A stretch of DNA of 63,304 nucleotides from positions 1 to 63,304 of the forward strand of contig NZ_LR732493.1 in assembly GCF_902506425.1 (NCBI RefSeq). Direction: 5' to 3'. The translations under genes were made by a program, and so were the position numbers. A model generated the notes under the pieces. It did not search any database, was not told the origin of the DNA, and saw only the letters and a program-made list of their open reading frames with translations. This document shows positions 1-7,661 of the stretch, one piece after another (the stretch's first letter is position 1; the number at the start of each line of letters is the position of its first letter). This DNA comes from Novosphingobium sp. 9U (GTDB lineage Bacteria; Pseudomonadota; Alphaproteobacteria; Sphingomonadales; Sphingomonadaceae).

Positions 1-172
1 CCAGGCTGGCGCCCCCTTGCGCGCGGCGGGCGTAGTATTCGGCCGCATCGTCGCCGGGCACGCCGCCTTCGCAGACTTCCAGGCCCATCGGCGGGAACAC
101 GAAGCGGTTGGGCAGCGTGAACTTGCCCAGCTGGAACGGCGTGAACAGGCCTGCGAAGCTGTCTCTTTGCAT
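1..172 (-). CDS. NADH:flavin oxidoreductase (OYE family), N-terminal part only
   Basis: The reverse strand from an ATG at 172 reads open to the window edge (57 codons). The start MQRDSFAGLFTPFQLG is followed by LPNRFVFPPMG, the N-terminal FMN-barrel signature of the old-yellow-enzyme / 2,4-dienoyl-CoA reductase family (load on a core barrel strand, then the flavin-binding loop). A weak GAGGG ribosome site precedes the start. It lies downstream of tetR on the same strand, with two palindromic operators in between, so it is probably the regulator's target. It is cut by the window edge, so the C-terminal architecture and substrate are unknown. It resembles the larger flavin oxidoreductase at 2681-4771. 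Confidence 0.8.
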   Translation of the reverse strand, partial: MQRDSFAGLFTPFQLGKFTLPNRFVFPPMGLEVCEGGVPGDDAAEYYARRAQGGASL

Positions 173-258
173 AAACCCTCATCTCGGCGATCCACATCGA
201 CGTGAGGCGCTCCAAAGGAACGCAGGCGGATCATCGACGAGGAAGCAACTACCGTCGT

Positions 259-308
259 TTGAGCAGTCGCTCAATATCTTTTTTCAAGATTGTTGAGCAG
301 TTGCTCAA
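259..308. promoter_or_regulatory. Two tandem palindromic operators, probable TetR sites
   Basis: Two 16-bp palindromes share the half-sites TTGAGC and GCTCAA around a 4-base spacer: 259-274 (spacer AGTC) and 293-308 (spacer AGTT). Their centres are 34 bp apart. They sit between the end of tetR and the start of the partial flavin oxidoreductase gene, and the second overlaps the tetR stop codon. Size and symmetry fit a TetR-family dimer site. That the adjacent TetR binds them is inference. Confidence 0.65.
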
Positions 309-910
309 TCCAGCGAGGGCGCGTGTTTGCCAATGTCCCCTTCAAGCCGGCTCAGCATCGCGTCGACGAACGCGTAGACCGCTGGGTGCACATCAGTTGC
401 GCCTAAAGCCTCCTCAGTCACCAGCGTGCGACTGACGGCGGCAATCAGGAAGGCGAGCACTTCAGGCGGCGGCGCTTCGGCCGCGGTTCCGGCGCGGTCG
501 AGCGCGCCTGCCGCGACCATGGTATGGATCTTGCGCGTACGCTCGTTGGCGCGCGCCAGCTCGTTGCCGATCGCTTCGGAGTGGATCGACAAGGCGATGA
601 ACTCAATGGTTAGTCGCGTATCCGATTGCTTTAGCGACTGCTCCCACAAACTGCGCAGCGGCGTTGTCGAGGTCAGCGACTTCACTTGCCGCGCGAGGAA
701 GTCCTCCTCGGCACGGCGGAACAAAGCCAAGAACAGGTTATCCATAGTGCCGAAATGATAGTGCACCAGCTGGGACTTCAGGCCCGCCACTTCGGCGACC
801 CGGCGCGAGCTGACGGCAGCATAGCCTTCATCACACATGATCTTCTCGGTCGCGTCGAGGATTGCCTTCTTCGTGCCTGCGTTGTCGCTGTTACTGCGCT
901 TTGCTGCCAT
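305..910 (-). CDS. TetR-family transcriptional regulator
   Basis: This 201-residue protein has the usual TetR length. The N-terminal helix-turn-helix spans about residues 13-60 (KKAILDATEKIMCDEGYAAV, then VAEVAGLKSQLVHYHFGTMD, where the final part is the conserved recognition helix with a Y-HF motif). The C-terminal ligand and dimer domain is unspecific. The gene is divergent from the SDR operon starting at 1028 and co-directional with the flavin oxidoreductase at 172, so it may control either or both. The downstream palindromes are its likely operators. The ligand cannot be deduced. No strong ribosome site is visible before the ATG. Confidence 0.85.
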   Translation of the reverse strand: MAAKRSNSDNAGTKKAILDATEKIMCDEGYAAVSSRRVAEVAGLKSQLVHYHFGTMDNLFLALFRRAEEDFLARQVKSLTSTTPLRSLWEQSLKQSDTRLTIEFIALSIHSEAIGNELARANERTRKIHTMVAAGALDRAGTAAEAPPPEVLAFLIAAVSRTLVTEEALGATDVHPAVYAFVDAMLSRLEGDIGKHAPSLD

Positions 911-1027
911 GTTCGGTATCTGCCGCCTTTCGTCAGATTTGACATAGCGCGAAAAGGTAGATTAAGCGAGTGCACAAATTTATGCCGACTCGCTGCTCAT
1001 GAAAGGGCGTGCGGTGAAGGAGAGGCC
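911..1027. promoter_or_regulatory. Divergent promoter region between tetR and the SDR operon
   Basis: This 117-bp gap must hold promoters for both directions. It contains an inverted repeat with arms AGCGAGT (965-971) and ACTCGCT (988-994) separated by 16 bases, a possible operator. The TTGAGC palindrome seen at 259-308 is not repeated here. GGAGAGG at about 1020 is the ribosome site of the SDR gene. Confidence 0.35.
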
Positions 1028-1924
1028 ATGGGACTGCTAGAGGCGCATAGTGCGTTGGCTGGGAAGATCGCCATTGTCGTCGGAGGGGCCGCGGGGCACC
1101 TCGGCCGCGGCGCCTCGCTCGCATTGGCGCGGGCGGGCGTGGTGGTGATCTGCTGCGACAACGACCTTGACGGGGTCGCCGCAATCAAGGGCGAGGCGTC
1201 GGGGCTCCGCGGCACCGTGGAGGCGCACTATGCCGAAGTCGCCGATCCGGCATCGCTCGACGCCTTCTACGACATGCTTGAGGGCGAAGTCGGCGGTGCC
1301 GATATCCTCATCAACATGGCAGGCGGCGTGCGCCGCAGCCTGTTCGACCGGACCAGCCGCGAGGACCACGCGCGCGACGTGCGGCTGAACTATGGCTATG
1401 TCGTCGACAGCTGCCAGCGCGCCTTGCCGCTCCTGCGCAAGAGCGGCAACGGTGGCTCGATCGTCAACTTCACCACCATCGAGGCGCACCGCGGCGCTTC
1501 GACCTTCGCAGTCTACGCCGGTGGCAAGGCCGCAACTACCAATTTCAGCCGAGCGCTGGCAGTGGAGTTGGGCGCAGAGCAGATCCGGGTCAACTGCGTT
1601 GCCACCGACACCACCCTCGCCCGCGCATCCAACGCCGCTCTCGCGCCCGAGGACTTCGAGCGCCTGGCCGAGCTGGGCGAGGATGCGCTGGCCAAGTCAA
1701 TCGAATTCTACGTGCCGCAGAAGCGACCACCTTCGGTGGATGACGTGATGAACGGCGTGCTGTTCCTGGCCAGCGACCTCAGCCGCGCAATTACCGGCAC
1801 GACGCTCCACATCGACGGCGGCACGATCGCCTCGCTCGGCTTCATCGACTGGCCACACGGCGACAGTTTCATGCCAGCGCCGCTGGGCGGGACACTTAAG
1901 AAGCTGGTGGGCACCGATGGCTGA
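1028..1924 (+). CDS. Short-chain dehydrogenase/reductase (SDR)
   Basis: This 298-residue classical SDR probably oxidises an alcohol or reduces a ketone in an accessory catabolic pathway. The start at 1028 is chosen because GGAGAGG precedes it; the frame stays open upstream. The glycine-rich cofactor motif is VVGGAAGHLGRG near residue 19 and the active-site pair is YAGGK. Counting back 13 residues from the tyrosine gives Thr, where most SDRs have the catalytic Ser, an unusual but tolerated substitution. The end (HIDGG) is typical of the family. It overlaps the following GST gene by 8 bases, so the two are translationally coupled. Confidence 0.88.
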   Translation: MGLLEAHSALAGKIAIVVGGAAGHLGRGASLALARAGVVVICCDNDLDGVAAIKGEASGLRGTVEAHYAEVADPASLDAFYDMLEGEVGGADILINMAGGVRRSLFDRTSREDHARDVRLNYGYVVDSCQRALPLLRKSGNGGSIVNFTTIEAHRGASTFAVYAGGKAATTNFSRALAVELGAEQIRVNCVATDTTLARASNAALAPEDFERLAELGEDALAKSIEFYVPQKRPPSVDDVMNGVLFLASDLSRAITGTTLHIDGGTIASLGFIDWPHGDSFMPAPLGGTLKKLVGTDG

Positions 1925-2684
1925 GGGCGAGCTGACGCTGCTGGGCGTCGCCAGCCCGAACGTGGTCAAGGTGGCGATCATGCTGGAGGAGCTCGCGCTC
2001 CCCTATCGACTGCAGCACGTCGAACTCTTCAAGTGCGAGCAGTTCACGCCCGAGTTCCTGGCCTTGAATCCTGCAGGCAAGGTGCCGGTGCTGCTCGATC
2101 CGGCGCTCGGCCGGCCGCTGGCGGAATCGGGCGCGATCCTGATCTGGCTTGGCGAGCGTTACGACGCCTTCCTTCCGACGACCGGGCCGGAGCGATACGA
2201 GGTGCTGCAATGGCTGATGGTGCAGATGTCGGCGATCGGGCCGATGCTGGGCCAATTCACCCACTTCTCGCTCCTGCCCAAGGGCACCGAGCCTTACGCC
2301 TACGGCCGCTATGCCGCGCTAGCGGACAAGCTTTACCGCCTGATCGAGGCCCGTGTAACTGGTCGCGAGTGGATCGCCGGCGATGCCTACTCGATCGCCG
2401 ACATAGCGACGCTGCCCTGGGCCGAGTACTGCGAGCGGCACGGCTACACTTGGGATGCGTTCCCGGCTATGGCGCGCTGGCGCGACAAGCTGGCTGCGCG
2501 GCCCGCGGTCGAACGCGCGAAGGCGCGCGTCTTCGGCACGTTCGTCCCCGCGGCGGCAGAGACCCTTCGCACCGCGGCTGACCGCGATCTCGACCGCTTC
2601 TTCGGGCGGACTGAGGGCATGCCGGCCAAGGACTTCGGCGCGGTGCGCGGTATCAGCGTGCCCCAGGAGCGGAGCGAGGGATGA
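1917..2684 (+). CDS. Glutathione S-transferase family protein
   Basis: This 255-residue protein has a GST N-terminal thioredoxin-like domain (residues 5-80: SPNVVKVAIMLEEL, then the cis-proline stretch NPAGKVPVLLD and the glutathione gamma-Glu contact ESGAILIWL) and an all-helical C-terminal domain with a typical GDAYSIADIATLPW motif. The architecture matches the YfcG/Ure2p-like type. In catabolic operons such proteins conjugate or reductively cleave ethers and halides; which applies here cannot be told. It overlaps the SDR gene by 8 bases and the next gene by 4 (ATGA). The family call is firm, the substrate is not. Confidence 0.88.
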   Translation: MAEGELTLLGVASPNVVKVAIMLEELALPYRLQHVELFKCEQFTPEFLALNPAGKVPVLLDPALGRPLAESGAILIWLGERYDAFLPTTGPERYEVLQWLMVQMSAIGPMLGQFTHFSLLPKGTEPYAYGRYAALADKLYRLIEARVTGREWIAGDAYSIADIATLPWAEYCERHGYTWDAFPAMARWRDKLAARPAVERAKARVFGTFVPAAAETLRTAADRDLDRFFGRTEGMPAKDFGAVRGISVPQERSEG

Positions 2685-4771
2685 GCGTGCATCCGCGCTA
2701 TCCGACAGTCTTCTCCCCGATCCGCCTGGGTCCGGTGGAACTGCCGAACCGCTACTATTTCTCGCCCCATGGCCTGCCGCTGACGGTGGGCCCGGGGCCA
2801 TCCAACGACATGATCGCCTACTGCACCGAGCGCGTGCGGGACGGCGGCTGCGGCCTGGTGATCCTCAGTTGCACCGTGCACGATCGCGGCCGCCACGCCC
2901 AGCCCTGCCCCTATCCGCTCGAGAGCGTGCCCGCCTTCCGCGCCCTGGCCGATGCGGTGCACGCGGCGGGCGGCAAGATCTTCGCGCAGCTCTGGTACAA
3001 CTGGAACGCTGCCGGGCACTGGCAGCCGTTCTCGCCGCCCGCGCCAATCCTCGCGCCCTCCTCTGCGCAATACGCCTATGGCGGCATGACCAGCGGCACC
3101 CATGCCATGACCCGGCGCGAGATCGCGCTGATGGACGATGCGCACCGCCAAGCGGTGAGCCACTTGCGCGAAGCGGGGTTCGACGGGGTCGAAATCCATG
3201 CCTCACACTCTGGTGTGCTCGAGCAGTTCCTCTCGCCCTACTTCAACCGGCGCGAGGACGAATACGGCGGCAGTCTCGCAAACCGCATGCGGCTGCTGTT
3301 CGAAACACTGCGAACCACGCGTGCCGCTGCAGGCTCCGAAATGGCAGTGGGCATGCGCTTCAACTGCGACGAGCTGGTCGAAGGTGGGCTGACCACCGAT
3401 GACACGGCCGACATCCTGAGCCGCATCGCCGCGCAGGGATTGCTCGACTTCGTAGACCTCGACATCGCGATGGAGCCGCTGCAGCTGCAGTATGGAATGC
3501 CGACGGTGTTCGTCGAGGAGCACGTCTACAAGCCCTATGTCGAGAAGGTGCGCGGCGCCGCCGGGAGCGTGCCGGTCCTGAGCGTGCTGGGTCGCGTGAC
3601 CCGCATGGCCGATGCCGAGGCGGCGCTGGCATCGGGGCTGTGCGACATGGTCGGCTCGACCCGCGAGCTGATCGCGGAGCCACGCTTCGTGCGCCACGCC
3701 TTCGACGGTAACGAGGCGCTGGGGCGCACCTGCATCGCCTGCAACTGGTGCTTGGGCGGCATGGCCGACGGCGCCTACGGCTGCGCCATTAACCCGGCAA
3801 GCTATCGCGAGCGCACATGGGGCGTGGACACGTTCGCGCCCGCGCCCCAACCTTCTCGCGTCGTGGTGGTCGGCGGGGGACCGGCCGGTCTGGAAGCGGC
3901 CCGCGTCGCCGCATTGCGCGGGCATCGCGTCACGATGTTCGAGGCGCGCGACGTTCTGGGCGGCGCGCTTGAAGTCTGGGCGCGGCTACCTGGCCGTGAG
4001 TTCTATCGTCACGCGCCGGACTGGTGGGAGCGCGAGCTGACCCGCCTCGGCGTCACCATGCGCAAGGGCGAGGCCGCCTCCGCCGATCTGGTGCTCGGGC
4101 TGGAACCCCAAGCAGTGGTCATCGCCACTGGCGCCGCGTTCAGCCGCGAGGGTCGCAGCGGACTGGTCGACCGCCCAATCCCCGGCGCCGATCGACCATC
4201 CGTGCACACGCCCGAGGATATTCTCGACAAGGGCCTACGCCCCACCGGTCGCGTGGTCGTGCTCGACGGCGAAGGCACCCATGCCAGCGCCGGCGTCGCC
4301 GAGCTGCTGGCGCGTGCCGGAGCCGAGGTCACGATGATTGGCTCTAGCTTCGCCCCCTTCTCCAGCCGCCTCGTCTTCGCCTTCGAGAGCGAGTTCGTGG
4401 CCAAGCGGCTTGCCGAGGCGGGCGTCACCTTCCGCGGCGCGACCTGGGTCCGAGCGATCGAAGAACGTGCGCTGACGCTGTTTGACGTGAATAGCGGGCG
4501 GGAGTCGGTGCTAGATGACATCGACGCTGTCGTGCTCGCCACCGGGCGCGCCTCGATTGACGGGCTGGCGCGAGAGCTGGAAGGCCGAGTGCCACAGCTC
4601 TTCACCGTCGGCGACGCGCTCGCGGTGCGCCCCTTCGCCACCGCCGCCTACGAGGGACACAAGTTCGCCCGCCTGATCGGCGAACCCGGCGCGCCCTGCA
4701 GCATCGCCGAAGCCTACTTCGCGGCGAACGATCCCGCGGTTTACCCCGCACCCGCTGAACGGGTGACGTGA
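2681..4771 (+). CDS. FMN/4Fe-4S/FAD oxidoreductase of the 2,4-dienoyl-CoA reductase type
   Basis: This 696-residue protein has the full FadH/BaiH/trimethylamine-dehydrogenase layout. An FMN TIM barrel covers residues 1-345, with the active-site segment HASHSGVLEQFLSPYFNRR and the YGGSLANR motif. An iron-sulfur cluster loop follows at about 351-368 (CIACNWC then C ten residues on, the C-x2-C-x2-C spacing of trimethylamine dehydrogenase). The C-terminal FAD/NAD domain starts with VVVVGGGPAGLEAAR near 395. It likely reduces an activated double bond or demethylates a small substrate using NAD(P)H. It overlaps the GST gene (ATGA) within the SDR-GST-oxidoreductase-EthD operon. Confidence 0.88.
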   Translation: MSVHPRYPTVFSPIRLGPVELPNRYYFSPHGLPLTVGPGPSNDMIAYCTERVRDGGCGLVILSCTVHDRGRHAQPCPYPLESVPAFRALADAVHAAGGKIFAQLWYNWNAAGHWQPFSPPAPILAPSSAQYAYGGMTSGTHAMTRREIALMDDAHRQAVSHLREAGFDGVEIHASHSGVLEQFLSPYFNRREDEYGGSLANRMRLLFETLRTTRAAAGSEMAVGMRFNCDELVEGGLTTDDTADILSRIAAQGLLDFVDLDIAMEPLQLQYGMPTVFVEEHVYKPYVEKVRGAAGSVPVLSVLGRVTRMADAEAALASGLCDMVGSTRELIAEPRFVRHAFDGNEALGRTCIACNWCLGGMADGAYGCAINPASYRERTWGVDTFAPAPQPSRVVVVGGGPAGLEAARVAALRGHRVTMFEARDVLGGALEVWARLPGREFYRHAPDWWERELTRLGVTMRKGEAASADLVLGLEPQAVVIATGAAFSREGRSGLVDRPIPGADRPSVHTPEDILDKGLRPTGRVVVLDGEGTHASAGVAELLARAGAEVTMIGSSFAPFSSRLVFAFESEFVAKRLAEAGVTFRGATWVRAIEERALTLFDVNSGRESVLDDIDAVVLATGRASIDGLARELEGRVPQLFTVGDALAVRPFATAAYEGHKFARLIGEPGAPCSIAEAYFAANDPAVYPAPAERVT

Positions 4772-4821
4772 GCGGTCGCGTGATAGCCGAATTCACAACC
4801 TGCACTCCAGAAGGAGCCGGC

Positions 4822-5256
4822 ATGTACAAGGTCCTCCACTTCCTGAAGCGTAAGCCACATCTGACCCACGAACAGTTCCGCGACCATTTCGAGCGCTCGC
4901 ACGCGCCGATGGCGTTGAAGTTCTGCGGCCATCTCTTCAGCGAGTACCGGCGCAATTACGTCAACATGGTCTACACAGGCGGCGACTCCCGCCAGGAGGA
5001 CAGCGGCTATGGCATGCGGGAGTGGGAATGGGACCTCATCTCCGAGTGGATCCTGCCGAACGAGGAGGCGCTCCAGGAGATCTATCGGATCATGCAGGAA
5101 CCGGACAAGGACGCACTGTTCTGGGCCGACGAGGACCGCTTCATTGATCGCCGCGCGACAGTGACCGTGCCTTGTGAAGTGCGAGATCTTGGAACCGCTT
5201 TCAATCCTCGAGGGACGGTGTTCGAGACGCCCTCGGGCGAGCCTTCATGGGACTAG
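4822..5256 (+). CDS. EthD-domain protein
   Basis: This 144-residue protein begins MYKVLHFLKRKPHLTHEQF, followed by a HFERSHAP motif. This is the ferredoxin-like EthD fold, found beside oxidative and ether-degradation genes. A near-perfect AAGGAG lies seven bases before the ATG at 4822; an in-frame GTG at 4768 is less likely. It is the last gene of the SDR-GST-flavin oxidoreductase operon, 51 bases after the previous stop. EthD proteins may act as small isomerases, cyclases or chaperones, but their role is mostly unknown, so no reaction is claimed. Confidence 0.8.
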   Translation: MYKVLHFLKRKPHLTHEQFRDHFERSHAPMALKFCGHLFSEYRRNYVNMVYTGGDSRQEDSGYGMREWEWDLISEWILPNEEALQEIYRIMQEPDKDALFWADEDRFIDRRATVTVPCEVRDLGTAFNPRGTVFETPSGEPSWD

Positions 5257-5796
5257 ATTGTATGGTACACCAGATCAGGGCTGCGACTGCGTGGCTGAGT
5301 CGAGCTTGGTACGTCGATGCAATAAGAAGCAGCCGACACCATCAGCTTTGAGCGGCTGGGCCCACAATCGGCGATGCGGCCGGACTAACGCGCTTCCCAA
5401 AAGCTACCGTTCATGCAGCTTTGCCGAGCAGATTGGAGGCGGCATGCAACGAGCACTGAACGGGAGAGATCGTGTGTTCTGGATGCCTGCAAGCTAGCGC
5501 GAGCGGCGACTCGCGCTACAGTAACTTGCCTATCACCCACATTCCGACAGCAAAGAGCACAAGCGCCGACCAACCGATTGAAGTCTTCTGCCACCCTCGC
5601 AGCTGCCAACGCGCCAAACAGCTCAGTTGCGGTCCAGGTGGATTTTGCGTTGGAGCCGAAGTAGCACTCTGAATGAGCCGCCCTGCGAGCTTGCGCCGAG
5701 ATCACCGACACTCAACCGCGCGAAACGAGATCTTGAACGCCTCGCCCCGCCAGCATAGCGAAGCTCCGTGAGCCTGGCGCCCGTAGGAGATGATTG
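5257..5796. other. Low-content intergenic stretch
   Basis: No clear gene or terminator is visible between the EthD gene and the membrane protein at 5797, apart from a possible tiny membrane-protein frame on the reverse strand (5516-5617, listed separately). Longer open frames here show no recognisable domain and no ribosome site. Confidence 0.5.
5516..5617 (-). CDS. Possible 33-residue single-pass membrane protein
   Basis: Read from a TTG at 5617, the reverse strand gives 33 residues: a basic, Trp-rich N-terminus, then one hydrophobic helix (IGWSALVLFAVGMWVIGKLL) ending at the stop. Composition is typical of tiny alphaproteobacterial membrane proteins. No good ribosome site precedes the TTG and no ATG is available, so it could be the surviving end of a degraded gene. 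Confidence 0.28.
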   Translation of the reverse strand: MARWQLRGWQKTSIGWSALVLFAVGMWVIGKLL

Positions 5797-6048
5797 ATGA
5801 ACCCCAAAGCCTTTCTTCAGACCATGATCGCTCTGGCATCTGCATCGCTGGGCCTCGTGGCCGCTCTGGCGTGGAACGAGGCGATCAAAGCGACACTCGT
5901 TAGGCTCGGGCTCGGCGACAGCCTTTCGGGCCTCTATACCTACGCGATCATAGCGACCGTCATCGCTGTGGTGGTGCTGTTCTGGCTTGGTAGGCTGGCC
6001 TCTCGGGTCGGCGGCGAAGCAGCATTCCAACGCGAGGCTGAGGGCTGA
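5797..6048 (+). CDS. Small membrane protein, DUF5654-like
   Basis: This 83-residue protein has two membrane segments: about residues 6-25 (ending in ALAWNEAIKA, a motif of DUF5654-type proteins) and about 46-66 (YAIIATVIAVVVLFWLG). The ATG at 5797 follows TAGGAGA, a good ribosome site; a TTG one codon earlier is in frame but less likely. Function is unknown. It opens a series of small genes that runs to the thermonuclease at 8186. Confidence 0.65.
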   Translation: MNPKAFLQTMIALASASLGLVAALAWNEAIKATLVRLGLGDSLSGLYTYAIIATVIAVVVLFWLGRLASRVGGEAAFQREAEG

Positions 6049-6199
6049 GCACACGGGCGCTGGGGATCCCGTCACGAGAGCGGTCGACAAAACGGATGTA
6101 GGCTCGCCTGTGCTCGGCGCACTCGTTGGCGAGCAGCTGTGGGCTCGGCCGGATAAGCAGAGTAGCGCCCTCCTCGCTGATGCAAGTCGGAGTAGGTCA

Positions 6200-6415
6200 A
6201 TGGTTTTAGGTAGCTCGAGCCCCGATCGCGACCGGAACGCAGCGATCTATGTTTCGGTCATCGATGGCGCGACCTTTGCCGAGCTTGCCGTGCGCTACGG
6301 GATCAGCAGAGGCCGTGTCCAAAAAGCCTACGCTCGCGAGCGCACGAACGCTTGGGAGGCGCGACGACAAGGAGAGACCAGCTATCTTGATCGTCCCATA
6401 CCGGCGGATGTCTGA
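6200..6415 (+). CDS. Small helix-turn-helix-like protein
   Basis: This 71-residue frame contains GATFAELAVRYGISRGRVQK, which reads as a helix-turn-helix of the sigma-region-4 type, followed by a basic stretch. The ATG at 6200 is preceded by GGAG ten bases upstream. It could be a small DNA-binding regulator. There is no partner domain, and the assignment rests on this one motif. Confidence 0.5.
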   Translation: MVLGSSSPDRDRNAAIYVSVIDGATFAELAVRYGISRGRVQKAYARERTNAWEARRQGETSYLDRPIPADV

Positions 6416-6492
6416 AGGCGGGCTATTCCCGCACCTTGATCAAGACAACAGCGATGTTGGTCGTGAGTAACCGACCGAGGCCCGGCGACGCC

Positions 6493-6618
6493 TCAGTCCA
6501 CCTTCTCCAAGGCGCCGCCGGCGACCTCAAGGTCTTTGCCGAAGCCTTGGACTGTGTTGCAGGCTGTGAGGGCAAGACAACCTGTGATGAGAGCGAATGT
6601 GATGATGTGGCGGCCCAA
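6493..6618 (-). CDS. Entericidin-family lipoprotein (TTG start)
   Basis: From a TTG at 6618 the reverse strand encodes 41 residues: a short basic and hydrophobic leader, a lipobox ending LTAC, then NTVQGFGKDLEVAGGALEK. The N-x-x-x-G-x-G-x-D-x-x-x-A-G-x-x-(I/L)-x-x-A pattern after the lipid cysteine is the entericidin A/B signature. GGAG lies 8 bases before the TTG. Entericidins are membrane lipoproteins linked to envelope stress and bacteriolysis. No second (antidote-like) entericidin gene is seen beside it. Confidence 0.72.
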   Translation of the reverse strand: MGRHIITFALITGCLALTACNTVQGFGKDLEVAGGALEKVD

Positions 6619-6725
6619 TGTTCTTGCTCCATTGTAGGTTTACGAACAGCGGTGTGCAGCAGACCGCATTCCACGCGTATGAACGAGCGCCAACGAGCAC
6701 GGTTCGGCTGCGTCGCGTGAGAAAG

Positions 6726-6753
6726 AGGCGCCCCAGCAAAGACCGGGGCGCCT
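6726..6753 (-). terminator. Perfect 9-bp stem-loop
   Basis: AGGCGCCCC (6726-6734) and GGGGCGCCT (6745-6753) form a perfect stem with a 10-base loop. On the reverse strand it is followed by CTTTCTC, on the forward strand by no T run. It may insulate the entericidin gene from transcription entering from the right. Confidence 0.4.
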
Positions 6754-6899
6754 GAGGTGGTTACATGGGGTGTAACTGGGCGCCACCTAACCTTCACATG
6801 TTGAGCAGGCAACTCGCTGTTTCCACAGAGTTCTTTATCTTGGCGGGGAACCTTCAAGCGCTCGGCGGAACTAATGCGCAAAGCTGTGGTTGGAGGGAC

Positions 6900-7178
6900 A
6901 TGACCGCCGAGATCGATGACCTTGAAACACGAATGCGCCAAGCGGCCAAGGCGACGGACTTTGAATTGGCACGCAGTCTGCGCGACCAAATCAACCTCAT
7001 CCGCGGTGGCGCACCGCCCAACGAAGCAGCAGCGGCTGACACGGGCGGACTGACACGGCAGCAGAACGGCTCAATGGGCTTGGGAACAAGCCAGTCGAAG
7101 CTCATGCCACCAACCGGCTGGAAACCGGCTAAGAAGCCTGATCTTATGACCTCGAACCAATCCCGGAAGCGGCGCTGA
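6900..7178 (+). CDS. UVR (UvrB/UvrC interaction) motif protein
   Basis: This 92-residue protein has an N-terminal UVR-type helical hairpin (EIDDLETRMRQAAKATDFEL, then ARSLRDQI), the motif by which UvrB and UvrC bind each other. It then has a low-complexity linker and a conserved-looking basic tail (GWKPAKKPDLMTSNQSRKRR). GGAGG is placed six bases before the ATG at 6900. Such stand-alone UVR proteins are common in sphingomonads and lack any nuclease domain. The role may be in DNA damage or in McsA-like regulation; this is inference. Confidence 0.7.
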   Translation: MTAEIDDLETRMRQAAKATDFELARSLRDQINLIRGGAPPNEAAAADTGGLTRQQNGSMGLGTSQSKLMPPTGWKPAKKPDLMTSNQSRKRR

Positions 7179-7189
7179 GCCGGCACACT

Positions 7190-7294
7190 TTGAGGCCTGA
7201 GTGGCGCTTTCTTCTTGGTGGCATGCTGATGCTTGCAGCTCTGGTGCTGCTGATCATCACGAGTAAGTGGTGGGCCAGCCCGCCGCCGCTATAG
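7190..7294 (+). CDS. Tiny single-pass membrane protein
   Basis: From a TTG at 7190 the frame encodes RPEWRFLLGGMLMLAALVLL, continuing through a hydrophobic helix to SKWWASPPPL and a stop (34 residues). An internal ATG at 7223 is also possible. A degraded copy of the same sequence occurs at 46786-46864, including the stretch GCATGCTGATGC and the matching ATCATCACGAGT. That recurrence is the best reason to believe this is a real gene. No strong ribosome site is visible. Confidence 0.42.
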   Translation: MRPEWRFLLGGMLMLAALVLLIITSKWWASPPPL

Positions 7295-7319
7295 CTCTAA
7301 CGAGCAACGAGGATGAGAC

Positions 7320-7592
7320 GTGATCGACTGGAAGCGAATACCAAAGGCCGGGCCCGGCTGGCCGTTCGACGATCAGCTAGTACTCTTAGCCGTGCCGCAC
7401 AGGGTTGGCGCCGCATGGGGCGGCGGCCTCGATCGGGGCGAACCGTTCTCCATCCATATCGCAAGGTGGGAGTACGAGAAAGGGAGGTGGGTGACCAACG
7501 AGAGCGATGACGAGGCAGGAGGCGTGTTATGGCTCGATCAGAACGCCCCATCTTACTGGGCCGCGATCAACCCGCCAGGCAGCAGATCCTGA
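7320..7592 (+). CDS. Hypothetical protein, 90 residues
   Basis: It starts with GTG at 7320 just after AGGATGAG. The protein (MIDWKRIPKAGPGWP...) is acidic and rich in Trp and Gly, without membrane segments or recognised motifs. Codon use resembles the neighbouring genes and the spacing fits the small-gene series. Function is unknown. Confidence 0.5.
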   Translation: MIDWKRIPKAGPGWPFDDQLVLLAVPHRVGAAWGGGLDRGEPFSIHIARWEYEKGRWVTNESDDEAGGVLWLDQNAPSYWAAINPPGSRS

Positions 7593-7661
7593 CTTGAGCG
7601 TACATGCCGGGTTGATAGAGCCTTAACCGGACAGGAGCCAAGGTGGTCTCCAGAGGTGGAC

